This document shows, in pieces, positions 14,835-23,229 of a stretch of 33,848 nt of DNA. The DNA is from CAYJHC01 sp964370035 (GTDB lineage: Bacteria > Bacillota > Clostridia > Peptostreptococcales > Anaerovoracaceae). Positions within the stretch are counted from its first letter, which is position 1, and each line of letters starts with the position of its first letter. The DNA is taken from NCBI GenBank assembly GCA_964370035.1, contig CAYJGT010000012.1, positions 1 through 33,848 of the forward strand. The letters run 5' to 3'. The notes beneath the pieces are model-generated. The model saw only the letters and a program-made list of their open reading frames with translations. It ran no database searches and was not told where the DNA came from. The position numbers and the translations under genes are program-made.

Positions 14835-15974
14835 CTATTCATCAAAAGATTTGTAGTATTCATCTGCTGCTGCCTCATGATCTTCTAAATTTGTTGTAAA
14901 AACGCTATTCTTAGATCCTGCTGTTTCTACTACAAAATAAAGATAATCTGTTTTTTCTGGGTATATAGTTGCTTTTATTGCCATAGAACTAGGTGAACAA
15001 ATAGGCCCTGGTGGAATTCCAACATTTGCTCTAGTATTATAAGGGGAGTCAATTACAAGATCTGCTGCAGTTGGTTCAACTCCTTCTCCTACCTTTCCCG
15101 TTGCATAGTTCACAGTAGCACAGCTTCCAAGACTCATTCCAATATCTAGTCTGTTGAAAAATACACTTGAAACTAAAGGAGCTTCCTCCTCCAAAGGGGT
15201 TTCTTTCTCTACAATAGAAGCAATTGTAATTATCTCATAAAGATTATATCCTGATTTTTCAATTGCCTCGTAGTCTTCTTCTGTAATAGTTTTTTCAAAT
15301 TGACCTAACATTGTATTGATTATTTCTTCTGCCGTTATTCCTATAGGAAAACTGTATGTTTCTGGAAAAAGAAATCCTTCTAACCTGTTAGCCCCAGTAT
15401 CTGGAACATATTTAAGAAATTCGTAATCATATTCGCCATTTTCTGCTGCATCTAAGAATTCTTCTTCAGTGGTCAATCCTTCAGCTTCAACAAGCTCGGC
15501 AATCTGGCTTATTGTATATCCTTCAGGGATAGTAAATAGTTCGGCAGTCCCTGTATTCCCGCTTGTCAAATTATCAATTATTAATCCTATTGACATGGAC
15601 GGAGAAAAATTATACACGCCTGCTTGCATGCTACTTCCTGCCCCTTTTATTTTTGCATAAATCTTAAATCCAATTTCAGAATCAATAACTCCTGCTTCAT
15701 ACAAAATTACTGCAATGTAACTTGAGCCAGCACCTTGAGGGATGCTGACTTGAATTTCTTCTTCTGAATTATGATCCTTGGCCTGTCCTAGAACTGTCAA
15801 AGTTCCAATTCCAGCCAACATTATTAAAAGTATTACTGAAATTATAACTAATAGGAGTTTTCTCTTTTTTCTTTTCCCGTCTTCTTTACTATTATTCTTT
15901 AAGGCACTTTCAATTGTAGTGCCCTCATTATTTAATTCACTTTCTTGATTGTCTACCCTGTTATTTTGTGTCAT
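14835..15974 (-). CDS. mltG: Endolytic peptidoglycan transglycosylase MltG
   Basis: 379 residues. A cytoplasmic N-terminus rich in charged residues (1-38, including KRKKRK) leads into one membrane helix (about 39-63), then a LysM-like region (about 70-145) and the YceG catalytic domain. The catalytic glutamate is the first E of ASIVEKET (E256). EGFLFPETYSFP (199-210) and NRLDIGMSL-type NRLDIGMSLGSCATVNYATG blocks fit the family. The enzyme cleaves nascent glycan strands at the outer face of the membrane and so may set strand length. SD GAAGGATT precedes ATG 15974. A perfect hairpin stands 24 nt before the start. The gene is followed by trmR after 8 nt. Confidence 0.95.
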   Translation of the reverse strand: MTQNNRVDNQESELNNEGTTIESALKNNSKEDGKRKKRKLLLVIISVILLIMLAGIGTLTVLGQAKDHNSEEEIQVSIPQGAGSSYIAVILYEAGVIDSEIGFKIYAKIKGAGSSMQAGVYNFSPSMSIGLIIDNLTSGNTGTAELFTIPEGYTISQIAELVEAEGLTTEEEFLDAAENGEYDYEFLKYVPDTGANRLEGFLFPETYSFPIGITAEEIINTMLGQFEKTITEEDYEAIEKSGYNLYEIITIASIVEKETPLEEEAPLVSSVFFNRLDIGMSLGSCATVNYATGKVGEGVEPTAADLVIDSPYNTRANVGIPPGPICSPSSMAIKATIYPEKTDYLYFVVETAGSKNSVFTTNLEDHEAAADEYYKSFDE

Positions 15975-15997
15975 TTTTCTAATCCTTCATGTATTAA

Positions 15998-16017
15998 AGG
16001 GCGTATTACTACGCCCT
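15998..16017 (-). terminator. Perfect 8-bp hairpin between efp and mltG
   Basis: AGGGCGTA and TACGCCCT form an uninterrupted 8-bp stem around a 4-nt loop, 12 nt after the efp stop codon and 24 nt before the mltG start. The tract after it is TTTAAT, too poor in U for an efficient terminator. It could be a partial terminator that lowers expression of mltG and the genes after it relative to efp, or an RNA-processing or 3'-end-protecting structure. Confidence 0.5.
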
Positions 16018-16029
16018 CATTTATGTGCT

Positions 16030-16590
16030 TTATTTGGCTCTACTTAGATATTCCCCAGTTCTTGTGTCAATTTGTATTACTTCATCCGTTTCAATGAAAA
16101 TCGGCACCTGCACAACCGCTCCAGTTTCTACTGTTGCAGCCTTAGTAACATTTGTTGCTGTATCACCTTTTATTCCTGGTTCAGTTTCTATTACTCTTAA
16201 GTTTACAAAGTTTGGAGCCTCAACTAGGAAAGCACTATTCTTGTAAAACTTAATCGTAGCCATATCGTTTTCTCTTAAAAACTTCATTGCTTCTTCTACT
16301 TGATCTTGCATCAAAGGCACTTGATCATAAGTTTCTTGATCCATAAAGTAAAATAATTCTCCATCAGAGTATAAATACTGCATTTCTTTTGTCTCTATAT
16401 GAGCTTTTGGAAACTTATCATTAGGGTTAAAGGCTTCTTCTCTAATCGCACCATTTAAAACATTTTTATATTTTGTTCTAACAAAAGCTGCCCCTTTCCC
16501 TGGTTTTACGTGTTGAAAGTCTACTACAACACATGGTTCACCATTTATCTCAAATGTCATCCCTTTTCTAAAATCTCCTGCATATATCAT
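16030..16590 (-). CDS. efp: Translation elongation factor P
   Basis: 186 residues from ATG 16590; the family norm is about 185. An upstream in-frame ATG at 16608 would add six residues (MKWRHI), but it overlaps the GGAGG ribosome binding site that lies 6 nt before ATG 16590, so the later start is chosen. EF-P domains I-III are complete: KOW-like N-terminus (MIYAGDFRKGMTFEINGEP), the tip loop HVKPGKGAAF with K32, and the C-terminal IDTRTGEYLSRAK. EF-P relieves ribosome stalling at polyproline. Lysine at the tip is the residue modified in Bacillus (5-aminopentanol) and in E. coli; which modification applies here cannot be read. It follows an M24 peptidase gene, a pairing common in Firmicutes. 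Confidence 0.97.
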   Translation of the reverse strand: MIYAGDFRKGMTFEINGEPCVVVDFQHVKPGKGAAFVRTKYKNVLNGAIREEAFNPNDKFPKAHIETKEMQYLYSDGELFYFMDQETYDQVPLMQDQVEEAMKFLRENDMATIKFYKNSAFLVEAPNFVNLRVIETEPGIKGDTATNVTKAATVETGAVVQVPIFIETDEVIQIDTRTGEYLSRAK

Positions 16591-16646
16591 TATGTGCCTC
16601 CATTTCAAATTATATTTAAATTACTTATATTGTTTTTCCCTTGAAG

Positions 16647-17339
16647 CTACAACAAAATCAATTCCTTTGTTGAACTCACTAAATTTATTATACCAAAATT
16701 CGTTATTATTGCAAGGTCTTCAATCCTTACCCCCATTTCCTCTGGTATATATATTCCCGGTTCTATTGTTACAGCCATATTTTCTTTTAATTCTATATTG
16801 GTTCTAGTATTTAAATAAGGTTCTTCATGGACTTCTACGCCAACTCCATGTCCCGTACCATGTATGAAAAACTCACCATAACCAGCCTGAGAAATTACAT
16901 TTCTCGCAACTGTATCAATGTCTTTAGACATTGCACCTGCAATACATTTATTAAGTGCTGTTTCTTGAGATTCTCTTACAACATTATAAATTTCTCTTTG
17001 CTTATCGCTTAGTTTTCCTATTCCTACAGTTCTAGTCATATCTCCGCATTGGCCCTTATATATTCCTCCAAAGTCTAGAGTAACAAGATCTCCTTTTTCC
17101 AAAACCTTTTCTGTTGGTTCTCCATGCGGAAGACATGTTCTTTCTCCTGAAACTACAATTGTCGGAAAGGCTAATCCCTCTGCTCCAAGCTTAAATAAAG
17201 TTTTCTCAATTTCTTCAGCTATTTTTACCTCTGTCATACCTTCTTTAATATACCCTAGAATATATTTAAAGGTTAAGTCTCCAATGGCTGCTGCTTTTGC
17301 AATGTTCAACAGCTCATCGCCAGATTTTATCATGCCCAT
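16647..17339 (-). CDS. M24-family aminopeptidase (Xaa-Pro type) without the N-terminal domain
   Basis: 230 residues that match only the catalytic pita-bread domain of Xaa-Pro aminopeptidases. All five metal ligands are present: D89 (TLDFGG), D100 (CGDMTRT), H164 (GTGHGVG), E193 (TIEPGIYIP) and E207 (RIED). The residues GVEVHEEPYLN and EMGVRIEDLA resemble PepP/PepQ-like proteins more than methionine aminopeptidase. The usual creatinase_N domain of about 130 residues is absent; the ATG at 17339 overlaps the ylbF stop (TAATG), so it cannot be hidden upstream in this frame. The position just before efp is the usual one for the full-length enzyme. The C-terminus (TKELILL) looks complete. Dimer assembly or substrate choice may differ from the full-length family; the exact substrate is unknown. 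Confidence 0.85.
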   Translation of the reverse strand: MGMIKSGDELLNIAKAAAIGDLTFKYILGYIKEGMTEVKIAEEIEKTLFKLGAEGLAFPTIVVSGERTCLPHGEPTEKVLEKGDLVTLDFGGIYKGQCGDMTRTVGIGKLSDKQREIYNVVRESQETALNKCIAGAMSKDIDTVARNVISQAGYGEFFIHGTGHGVGVEVHEEPYLNTRTNIELKENMAVTIEPGIYIPEEMGVRIEDLAIITNFGIINLVSSTKELILL

Positions 17340-17668
17340 TATTTTCCTGCCACTAAATCAGTCAACACTTTATATACGTCATTCATCATCATTCCAAACC
17401 GCATTTCACACTGTAAAAATTCTGCTGCAGTAGGATCTTTCATCATTACTTCATAAAGTGGTTGAATTAATTTCATTGCCTCAGCTTCAATTGATTCTCC
17501 CATTGCCTGTTTCATTTGAAGTTCCATTTGCTTCGCCTGATAATCCTTAATCATGCTGTCAAGCTCTTCATTTGCTGCTACTTTTACCTTTACTGCTTGA
17601 AATTGCTTAAACTCTTCTGATTCTTTAATTGCCTTTTCTAATCCATGTAATTGATCATATACGTTCAT
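17339..17668 (-). CDS. YlbF/YmcA-family protein
   Basis: 109 residues, mainly helical, with the family pattern of alternating charged and hydrophobic residues (LEKAIKESEEFKQFQAVKVKVAANEEL, then DYQAKQMELQMKQ) and the C-terminal EFLQCEMRFGMMMNDVYKVL helix. In B. subtilis YlbF and YmcA form a complex with YaaT that influences RNase Y activity and development. It lies 1 nt after rnj, with the SD GGAGG inside the rnj stop region, and 1 nt overlap with the M24 gene. Sitting directly behind an RNase gene suggests a link to mRNA turnover. There are no Fe-S cysteines typical of the YaaT partner here. Confidence 0.85.
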   Translation of the reverse strand: MNVYDQLHGLEKAIKESEEFKQFQAVKVKVAANEELDSMIKDYQAKQMELQMKQAMGESIEAEAMKLIQPLYEVMMKDPTAAEFLQCEMRFGMMMNDVYKVLTDLVAGK

Positions 17669-17669
17669 T

Positions 17670-19730
17670 TTAAACCTCCATAAAAATTGATAAAATAACT
17701 GGGTTTCTCTTCGTTCTGTCGTAGATAAACCTTCTCATATCTTCTCTGATTCTATTCTTCATTGTAGCCCAATCTTTAACGCCTTCTGCTTTGCATTTAT
17801 CTAATGTGATATTTGCAATTTCTTTAGCTTCTTCTATTAGATGCTCATTTTCTTTTACATATACAAAGCCTCTTGAAATAATTTCAGGGCCGGCTACCAC
17901 TTCTCCATTACTGCTTAGTGAAATTGTAACTACGATTAATCCTGATTCAGATAAAAGTTTTCTGTCTTTTAAAACGACAGAACCTATATCACCAACTCCT
18001 AAACCATCTACCATTATGGTTTCACTTCTGGCAGCATTTTTATTAATTATAGCATTCTTTTTAGTTATAGAAAGCATGTCTCCATTATCTAAAATAAAAA
18101 TGTTATCTTCTTTCATCCCTAAATCAATTGCAAGCTCTTGGTGCTTCTTTAAATGAAGGCCTTCCCCATGAACTGGCATAAAGTACTTAGGTTTAACTAA
18201 GGTATGAATTATTTTTAGTTCTTCCGCACAAGCGTGCCCAGAAACATGGGTTTCTGCTATATCCGAATAAATCACCTTTGCGCCACTTTCAATCAAATTA
18301 TTAACTACATTATATACAGTTTTCTCATTACCTGGTACAGGTGTTGAAGAAAGCACAACTATATCACCTTTTTTAATCTGAACATCCCTATGCGTTTTAC
18401 TTGCCATTCTTGAAAGTGCTGACATAGGCTCTCCTTGGCTTCCAGTTGTGACAATAACTAGTTCATTGTCAGGATAACTATTTACTCTATTCATATCCAG
18501 TAATGTTCCTGGTGGGAACTCTAAATATCCTAGTTCAGCAGCAACTGTTGCTACCTTTACCATACTTCTTCCTGAAAAGGCAACCTTTCTTCCACATTTC
18601 ACAGCATTATCAATTATTTTTTGTATTCTATGAACATTTGAGGAGAATGTTGCAACTAAAATTCTAGAGTTTGTATCTCTAAAAATATCTCCTAATGCCT
18701 TTCCTACAACTTTTTCTGAAGATGTATATCCAGGCCTGGCAGCATTTGTGCTATCTGCTAACATTAAAAGCACACCTTTTTCTCCAATTCTTGCAAAGGT
18801 TCTAAGGTCTATTGGCTCTCCATCTACCGGAGTATAGTCTATCTTAAAGTCTCCAGTGTGAAGAATAATCCCCAGTGGTGTTTCTATAGCAAATGCTAGA
18901 GAATCTGCAATTGAGTGGGTGGTTCTAATTGCGGTAATTTTAAAAGGCCCTAGTGAAAAAACATCTCCCGCATTTATGACTTTAGTTTTTCCTTTTATTT
19001 TGTGTTCTTCTAATTTCCCTTCAATTAATGCGATAGGCAGCCTAGTTCCATAAATTGGGACTTTTAATTCTTTTAATAAATAGGGTGTTCCACCAATATG
19101 ATCTTCATGTCCATGAGTAATAATTACACCTTTGACTTTTTTTGCATTTTGAATGATATAATCAAAATCCGGAATAACTATATCAATTCCTAGCATCTCA
19201 TCTTCAGGAAAAGAAAGTCCACAATCTACAATAATTATTTCTTCATCATATTCAAAAGCGGTCATGTTTTTTCCAATTTCCTTTAGTCCACCTAGTGGTA
19301 TGATTTTTAAAGCTTTACCCTCTTCTTTATTAGGCTTCCTCTTTGGCATATTTGTATTATTTCCATTTCCCTCAATTTTTTTCTCTGGGTTCTTCTTTTT
19401 TGCCTTGAATAAAGGGTCTCTCGTAAGCTTTTCTTTTTTTCCATTTTCTAAAGGGTCTTTCTGATTTTTGTTTATTTTTCCTTTTCCAAAAGTCTCTTTT
19501 TGTGGTTTTTCCTTATTGCTTTTTATTAAATGTTCCTTTTGAAGCTTTTCGTTTTTAGTTTTTGTAAAAGGCTCCTTCTGCATCTTTACTTTCCTGTCTT
19601 TTATTAAGGGTTCTTTCTGAACCTTTTCACCTCTTTCTTTGGACTTATGGTTAACTATATTTGTCCTATCAACAGTCTTCCTTCCGCCTTCGTTGTCATC
19701 ACTTGATTTTTGTTTTATTTTTTCTTTCAT
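17670..19730 (-). CDS. rnj: Ribonuclease J with a repetitive basic N-terminal extension
   Basis: 686 residues against about 555 in most RNase J proteins. From about residue 140 (ALKIIPLGGLKEIGKNM) the protein is a standard RNase J: metallo-beta-lactamase motif H206-G-H208-E-D210-H211, beta-CASP domain, the FSSNVHRIQKI and GTQGEP-like TGSQGEPMSALSRM motifs, HVSGHACAEELK and the C-terminal RRFIYDRTKRNPVILSIFMEV-like end. The enzyme is a 5'-3' exonuclease and endonuclease in RNA processing and decay. Residues 35-112 form six tandem 13-residue repeats rich in Lys. A second in-frame ATG at residue 128 would give 559 residues, the family norm, but the upstream region is an open and repetitive frame, so it is probably translated. 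The start at 19730 has a weak SD. It is 21 nt after leuS. Confidence 0.93.
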   Translation of the reverse strand: MKEKIKQKSSDDNEGGRKTVDRTNIVNHKSKERGEKVQKEPLIKDRKVKMQKEPFTKTKNEKLQKEHLIKSNKEKPQKETFGKGKINKNQKDPLENGKKEKLTRDPLFKAKKKNPEKKIEGNGNNTNMPKRKPNKEEGKALKIIPLGGLKEIGKNMTAFEYDEEIIIVDCGLSFPEDEMLGIDIVIPDFDYIIQNAKKVKGVIITHGHEDHIGGTPYLLKELKVPIYGTRLPIALIEGKLEEHKIKGKTKVINAGDVFSLGPFKITAIRTTHSIADSLAFAIETPLGIILHTGDFKIDYTPVDGEPIDLRTFARIGEKGVLLMLADSTNAARPGYTSSEKVVGKALGDIFRDTNSRILVATFSSNVHRIQKIIDNAVKCGRKVAFSGRSMVKVATVAAELGYLEFPPGTLLDMNRVNSYPDNELVIVTTGSQGEPMSALSRMASKTHRDVQIKKGDIVVLSSTPVPGNEKTVYNVVNNLIESGAKVIYSDIAETHVSGHACAEELKIIHTLVKPKYFMPVHGEGLHLKKHQELAIDLGMKEDNIFILDNGDMLSITKKNAIINKNAARSETIMVDGLGVGDIGSVVLKDRKLLSESGLIVVTISLSSNGEVVAGPEIISRGFVYVKENEHLIEEAKEIANITLDKCKAEGVKDWATMKNRIREDMRRFIYDRTKRNPVILSIFMEV
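19395..19628 (-). repeat. Six tandem 39-bp coding repeats (13 residues each) in RNase J
   Basis: Residues 35-112 divide without gaps into six units of 13 residues. Their shared pattern is x-K-x-Q-K-E-P-L-x-K-x-K-x, with Q and E varying to T and D in later units and L sometimes F. Examples are VKMQKEPFTKTKN and EKLQKEHLIKSNK. Each unit is Lys-rich and carries one acidic residue before the Pro. The units are diverged at DNA level, so the array is not a recent slippage product. A flexible, basic RNA- or partner-binding tail is inferred. Confidence 0.85.
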
Positions 19731-19751
19731 ATTTTTCTTTTCTTCAAGTTC

Positions 19752-22229
19752 TTACTTAACTACAATATTTACTAGTTTCCCTGGAACTGCTATAACTTTA
19801 ATTACAGTCTTTCCTTCAACAAGTTCTTTTGTTTTATCCATTTCAAAAACAATTTTCTCCATATCTTCCTTAGTTATATTCGTAGGAACTTGAATTTTTT
19901 CCTTTACCTTTCCGTTAATCTGCATAACAATCTCTACTTCATCTTTCACTAATGCTGCGTCATCATAGTCAGGCCACTTTTCCACATACAAGTTTCCTTC
20001 CTTACCCATCATTTCCCACAGTTCTGCTGTTAAATGTGGGGCAAATGGAGAAAGCATTAAAATAAGATCATTTGTTGCTTTTCTTAGAATAGGAAGATTA
20101 ATTTTATCTCCCTCTTTATATTTATACATTTCATTAACTAGTTCCATTATCGAACTAATTGCAGTATTGAAATTAAACCTATCTCCTACATCTTCTGTAA
20201 CTTTTTTTATTGTTGAGTTAAGAACAAATAGAAGCTCTTTATCTTCTTTAGTTGCCGGAATACTTTCTTCTCCGTTAGTATCAACGCCAAATTTTTCAAT
20301 ATATTCCACTACTAATCTATATACCCTGTTTAAGAATCTATAACTACCTTCTACCCCAGTATCTGACCAATCTAACTCTTTTTCTGGTGGAGAGGCAAAT
20401 AGAATGAATAGCCTTGCAGTATCAGCACCATATTTTTCTATTATCTCTTTTGGAGAAACTACATTCCCAATGGATTTCGACATTTTCTTTCCGTCTTTAA
20501 TAACCATACCTTGGGTCAGAAGGTTGTTAAAAGGTTCCTCAGTATTTACAATTTCTAAATCATACAATGCCATCTGGAAGAATCTTGAATATAGCAAATG
20601 AAGTATTGCGTGCTCTACTCCTCCAATATACTGATCAACATTCATCCAATATTTAACCTTTTCTTTGTCAAATATTTTTTCACTGTTATTTGGATCACAA
20701 TAACGAAGGAAATACCAAGACGAATCTAAAAAGGTATCCATTGTGTCTAATTCTCTTTGAGCTTCTTCTCCACAAACTGGGCAACTAGTAGTTCCAAACT
20801 CTTTACTGGTTGTAAGAGGCGAGGCGCCTTTTCCTGAAAACTCTACATCAGTAGGCAACATTACCGGAAGATTTTCTTCTTTCTCTGGAACCCACCCACA
20901 CTTAGGGCAATTTATCATCGGGATAGGTGCACCCCAATATCTTTGTCTAGAAACAAGCCAATCTCTTAACCTGTAATTAACAGTTGCTTTTCCAAGGTTC
21001 TTTTCTTCTATATAAGAAGTTATCTTTTTAATCGCTTCTTTATTATTTAAACCTGTAAACTCATCAGAGTTTATCATAGTTCCCTCTGCCGCAAAGGCTT
21101 CTTTTAGGTTGTTTACATCTATTTCAGGGTTATCTGAATCTACTACAGGAATTATTTCTAAATCAAAAGCCTTGGCAAATTCAAAGTCTCTTTGATCATG
21201 AGCAGGAACAGCCATAATAGCACCTGTTCCATATCCCATTAATACATAATCTGAAATGTAAATAGGAACTTTCTTTCCGTTTAATGGGTTTATTGCATAT
21301 TTTCCAATAAACACACCTGTTTTTTCATTATTTGTAGCAGTTCTTTCTATGTCACTTAGATGCTGCACTTTTTCTAAGTATTCACTAACTTCTTTCTCTT
21401 TCTCTGTTCCTTTTACAAGATCCTCTACAAAGCTATGTTCTGGTGCCAACACCATATAAGTTACTCCATACAAAGTATCTGGTCTAGTTGTGAAAACTTC
21501 CAACCCCTTATCATAACCATCTATTTCAAATGTCACCTGGGCACCTTGACTTTTCCCAATCCAATTTTTCTGCATTGTCTTTACTTTATTAGGCCATCCA
21601 TCTAAAGTGTCAATATTCTTAAGAAGCCTTTCTGCATAATCTGTAATTTTAAAATACCATTGGGAAAGTTCCTTCTTTCCTACCATATTTCCGCATCTGT
21701 CACAAGCACCATCTACCACTTGCTCATTTGCAAGCACAGTCTGACAGTCTGGGCAGAAATTAACAGGATTTTCTTTCTTGTAAGCTAATCCATTATTAAA
21801 AAATTGAATAAAAATCCACTGCATCCATTTGTAATAATCTGGATGGCAGGTTGCAATCTCTCTTTCCCAATCATAAGCAAGGCCTAACTCACTAAGCTGG
21901 ACTCTCATATCTTCAATGTTTTCCCAAGTCCATTTATTAGGGTGAATTCCATGCTTAATTGCAGCATTTTCAGCAGGTAATCCAAATGAATCCCAACCCA
22001 TTGGGTGAAGTACATTATAGCCTTTCATGGTTTTAAACCTAGCTATTACATCACCTATAGAATAGTTTCTAACATGTCCCATATGTAATTTGCCTGACGG
22101 GTACGGAAACATTTCAAGAACATAGTACTTTTCTTTATCCATATCTTCAGACACTTTAAAAGTTCCACTTTCCTTCCAATAATTTTGCCATTTTTCTTCT
22201 ATTTTTTTATAGTCGTATTTATTAGACAT
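19752..22229 (-). CDS. leuS: Leucyl-tRNA synthetase
   Basis: 825 residues from ATG 22229, which has GGAGG followed by 6 nt; the longer reading from 22256 would begin inside rsfS without a good ribosome binding site. The class I signature HMGH (49-52, in FPYPSGKLHMGHVRNY) and KMSKS (IKDGKKMSKSIGN) are present, with the CP1 editing domain between them (including the TTRPDTLYGVTY block) and the anticodon-binding and C-terminal domains after. It attaches leucine to tRNA-Leu and edits misacylated products. It overlaps rsfS by 8 nt. There is no leader in front, so no T-box control from a dedicated promoter. Confidence 0.97.
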   Translation of the reverse strand: MSNKYDYKKIEEKWQNYWKESGTFKVSEDMDKEKYYVLEMFPYPSGKLHMGHVRNYSIGDVIARFKTMKGYNVLHPMGWDSFGLPAENAAIKHGIHPNKWTWENIEDMRVQLSELGLAYDWEREIATCHPDYYKWMQWIFIQFFNNGLAYKKENPVNFCPDCQTVLANEQVVDGACDRCGNMVGKKELSQWYFKITDYAERLLKNIDTLDGWPNKVKTMQKNWIGKSQGAQVTFEIDGYDKGLEVFTTRPDTLYGVTYMVLAPEHSFVEDLVKGTEKEKEVSEYLEKVQHLSDIERTATNNEKTGVFIGKYAINPLNGKKVPIYISDYVLMGYGTGAIMAVPAHDQRDFEFAKAFDLEIIPVVDSDNPEIDVNNLKEAFAAEGTMINSDEFTGLNNKEAIKKITSYIEEKNLGKATVNYRLRDWLVSRQRYWGAPIPMINCPKCGWVPEKEENLPVMLPTDVEFSGKGASPLTTSKEFGTTSCPVCGEEAQRELDTMDTFLDSSWYFLRYCDPNNSEKIFDKEKVKYWMNVDQYIGGVEHAILHLLYSRFFQMALYDLEIVNTEEPFNNLLTQGMVIKDGKKMSKSIGNVVSPKEIIEKYGADTARLFILFASPPEKELDWSDTGVEGSYRFLNRVYRLVVEYIEKFGVDTNGEESIPATKEDKELLFVLNSTIKKVTEDVGDRFNFNTAISSIMELVNEMYKYKEGDKINLPILRKATNDLILMLSPFAPHLTAELWEMMGKEGNLYVEKWPDYDDAALVKDEVEIVMQINGKVKEKIQVPTNITKEDMEKIVFEMDKTKELVEGKTVIKVIAVPGKLVNIVVK

Positions 22230-22575
22230 TTCTTTCCTCCAATAATATTGTTTCACAATCTCCCCACACCTTCTCGACTGTATATTTTTCCCTCATTTCT
22301 ACAGTAAATAAGTTAACTATAATATCTCCACAATCAAGAAGAATCCATCCTGACTCCTTCTTTCCTTCAATTCTTTTGACTTCTACACCAGCTAGCTCCA
22401 CTAACTTTTCCACATCTTCTTTCAAAGTGGATATTTGTCTTTCTGAGCCACTTGAGGCAATAATCATATAATCTGCAAATCCTGATTTTTCACCAATGTC
22501 AAGAATGCTAATATTCGAAGCTTTTTTATCTTCTAATAATTGCCCTATTTCCATAGCCATTTCTTTTATTTTCAT
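22222..22575 (-). CDS. rsfS: Ribosome silencing factor RsfS
   Basis: 117 residues, the normal length. The conserved core SGFADYMIIASSGSERQISTL (about 51-71), GWILLDCGDIIVNLFTVEMREKY and the terminal helix fit the RsfS/YbeB/Iojap family, which binds ribosomal protein L14 on the large subunit and blocks subunit joining in stationary phase. SD AAAGGAG precedes ATG 22575. The stop overlaps the leuS start by 8 nt. It stands 39 nt downstream of yqeK, matching the widespread order nadD-yqeK-rsfS-leuS. Confidence 0.96.
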   Translation of the reverse strand: MKIKEMAMEIGQLLEDKKASNISILDIGEKSGFADYMIIASSGSERQISTLKEDVEKLVELAGVEVKRIEGKKESGWILLDCGDIIVNLFTVEMREKYTVEKVWGDCETILLEERNV

Positions 22576-22614
22576 TTAATTCTCCTTTATTGTATGTAAA
22601 TTTCTATTTTATAC

Positions 22615-23229
22615 TTAATTAACTCTTCCCTTATAATAATCTATTGACTCTAAGGTATCTCTATGAATTTCTTTTTTCTCAAGCCCTTTTTCAATTAATT
22701 GATTGTATGTGTTTTTCATAGTTATAAAACAAGCTTTTTCCAAATTTATTTTTGAGAGAGTTCTTGTTTCATTAACCCCATCATAACTTCGATTTGGTTC
22801 TATTGCATCTGCCAAATAAACAATCATTTCTAGCTTACTCATCTCTTTTCTTCCTGTAGTATGGAAGGAGATTCCATTAATTATGTCTTGAGAAAAATCA
22901 ATATCTACCAACTCCTTAGCCCAATTTTCTTTTAAGTAATGGGCTGCTACTTTGCCATGGCTTATATTTTTATTATCCAATAAAAAATCTGGCGAAGCTT
23001 GATCTATATACCCATTATAGTAATTCATGTTTTTCATCACATACTGATTAAGCTCTTCTACTGACCACTCCTTTGCCCAGTCATGGTAAATACATGCAAT
23101 TTCAACATTTAGTACATTCTCATTAAAAATTATTGCTAATTCTCTACCAGTTTTAACTGTTCCCAATATATGTTCTTTCAACCTTTTGCTATGGTTTGTA
23201 TTTTTAAGATATTTATCAATATAATTCAT
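22615..23229 (-). CDS. yqeK: YqeK-family HD-domain hydrolase
   Basis: 204 residues. The HD-domain ligands H20, H49-D50 (IYHDWAKEW), H91 (NISHGKVAAHYL), H123 and D141 (VYLADAIEPNRSYDG) are all present. The family hydrolyses diadenosine tetraphosphate (Ap4A) symmetrically to ADP, with an iron or other metal pair, and limits Ap4A in the cytoplasm. It follows nadD directly, with a 14-nt overlap, the usual place in Firmicutes. The N-terminal MNYIDKYLKNTNHSKRLKEH replaces the more common RxxH pattern but keeps the first histidine. Confidence 0.92.
   Translation of the reverse strand: MNYIDKYLKNTNHSKRLKEHILGTVKTGRELAIIFNENVLNVEIACIYHDWAKEWSVEELNQYVMKNMNYYNGYIDQASPDFLLDNKNISHGKVAAHYLKENWAKELVDIDFSQDIINGISFHTTGRKEMSKLEMIVYLADAIEPNRSYDGVNETRTLSKINLEKACFITMKNTYNQLIEKGLEKKEIHRDTLESIDYYKGRVN

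Noticed and set aside
16591..16608. EF-P start at the upstream ATG 16608
   Set aside because: It overlaps the ribosome binding site of ATG 16590 and adds residues not found in the family.
16647..17339. Methionine aminopeptidase
   Set aside because: The length of about 230 residues would fit, but the motifs around H164 to E207 (GHGVGVEVHEEPYL, EPGIYIPEEMGVRIED) and the place next to efp favour an Xaa-Pro-type M24 enzyme.
19752..22256. Longer leuS starting at 22256
   Set aside because: The extra nine residues lie inside rsfS, and the GGAGG ribosome binding site falls within the extended frame just before ATG 22229.
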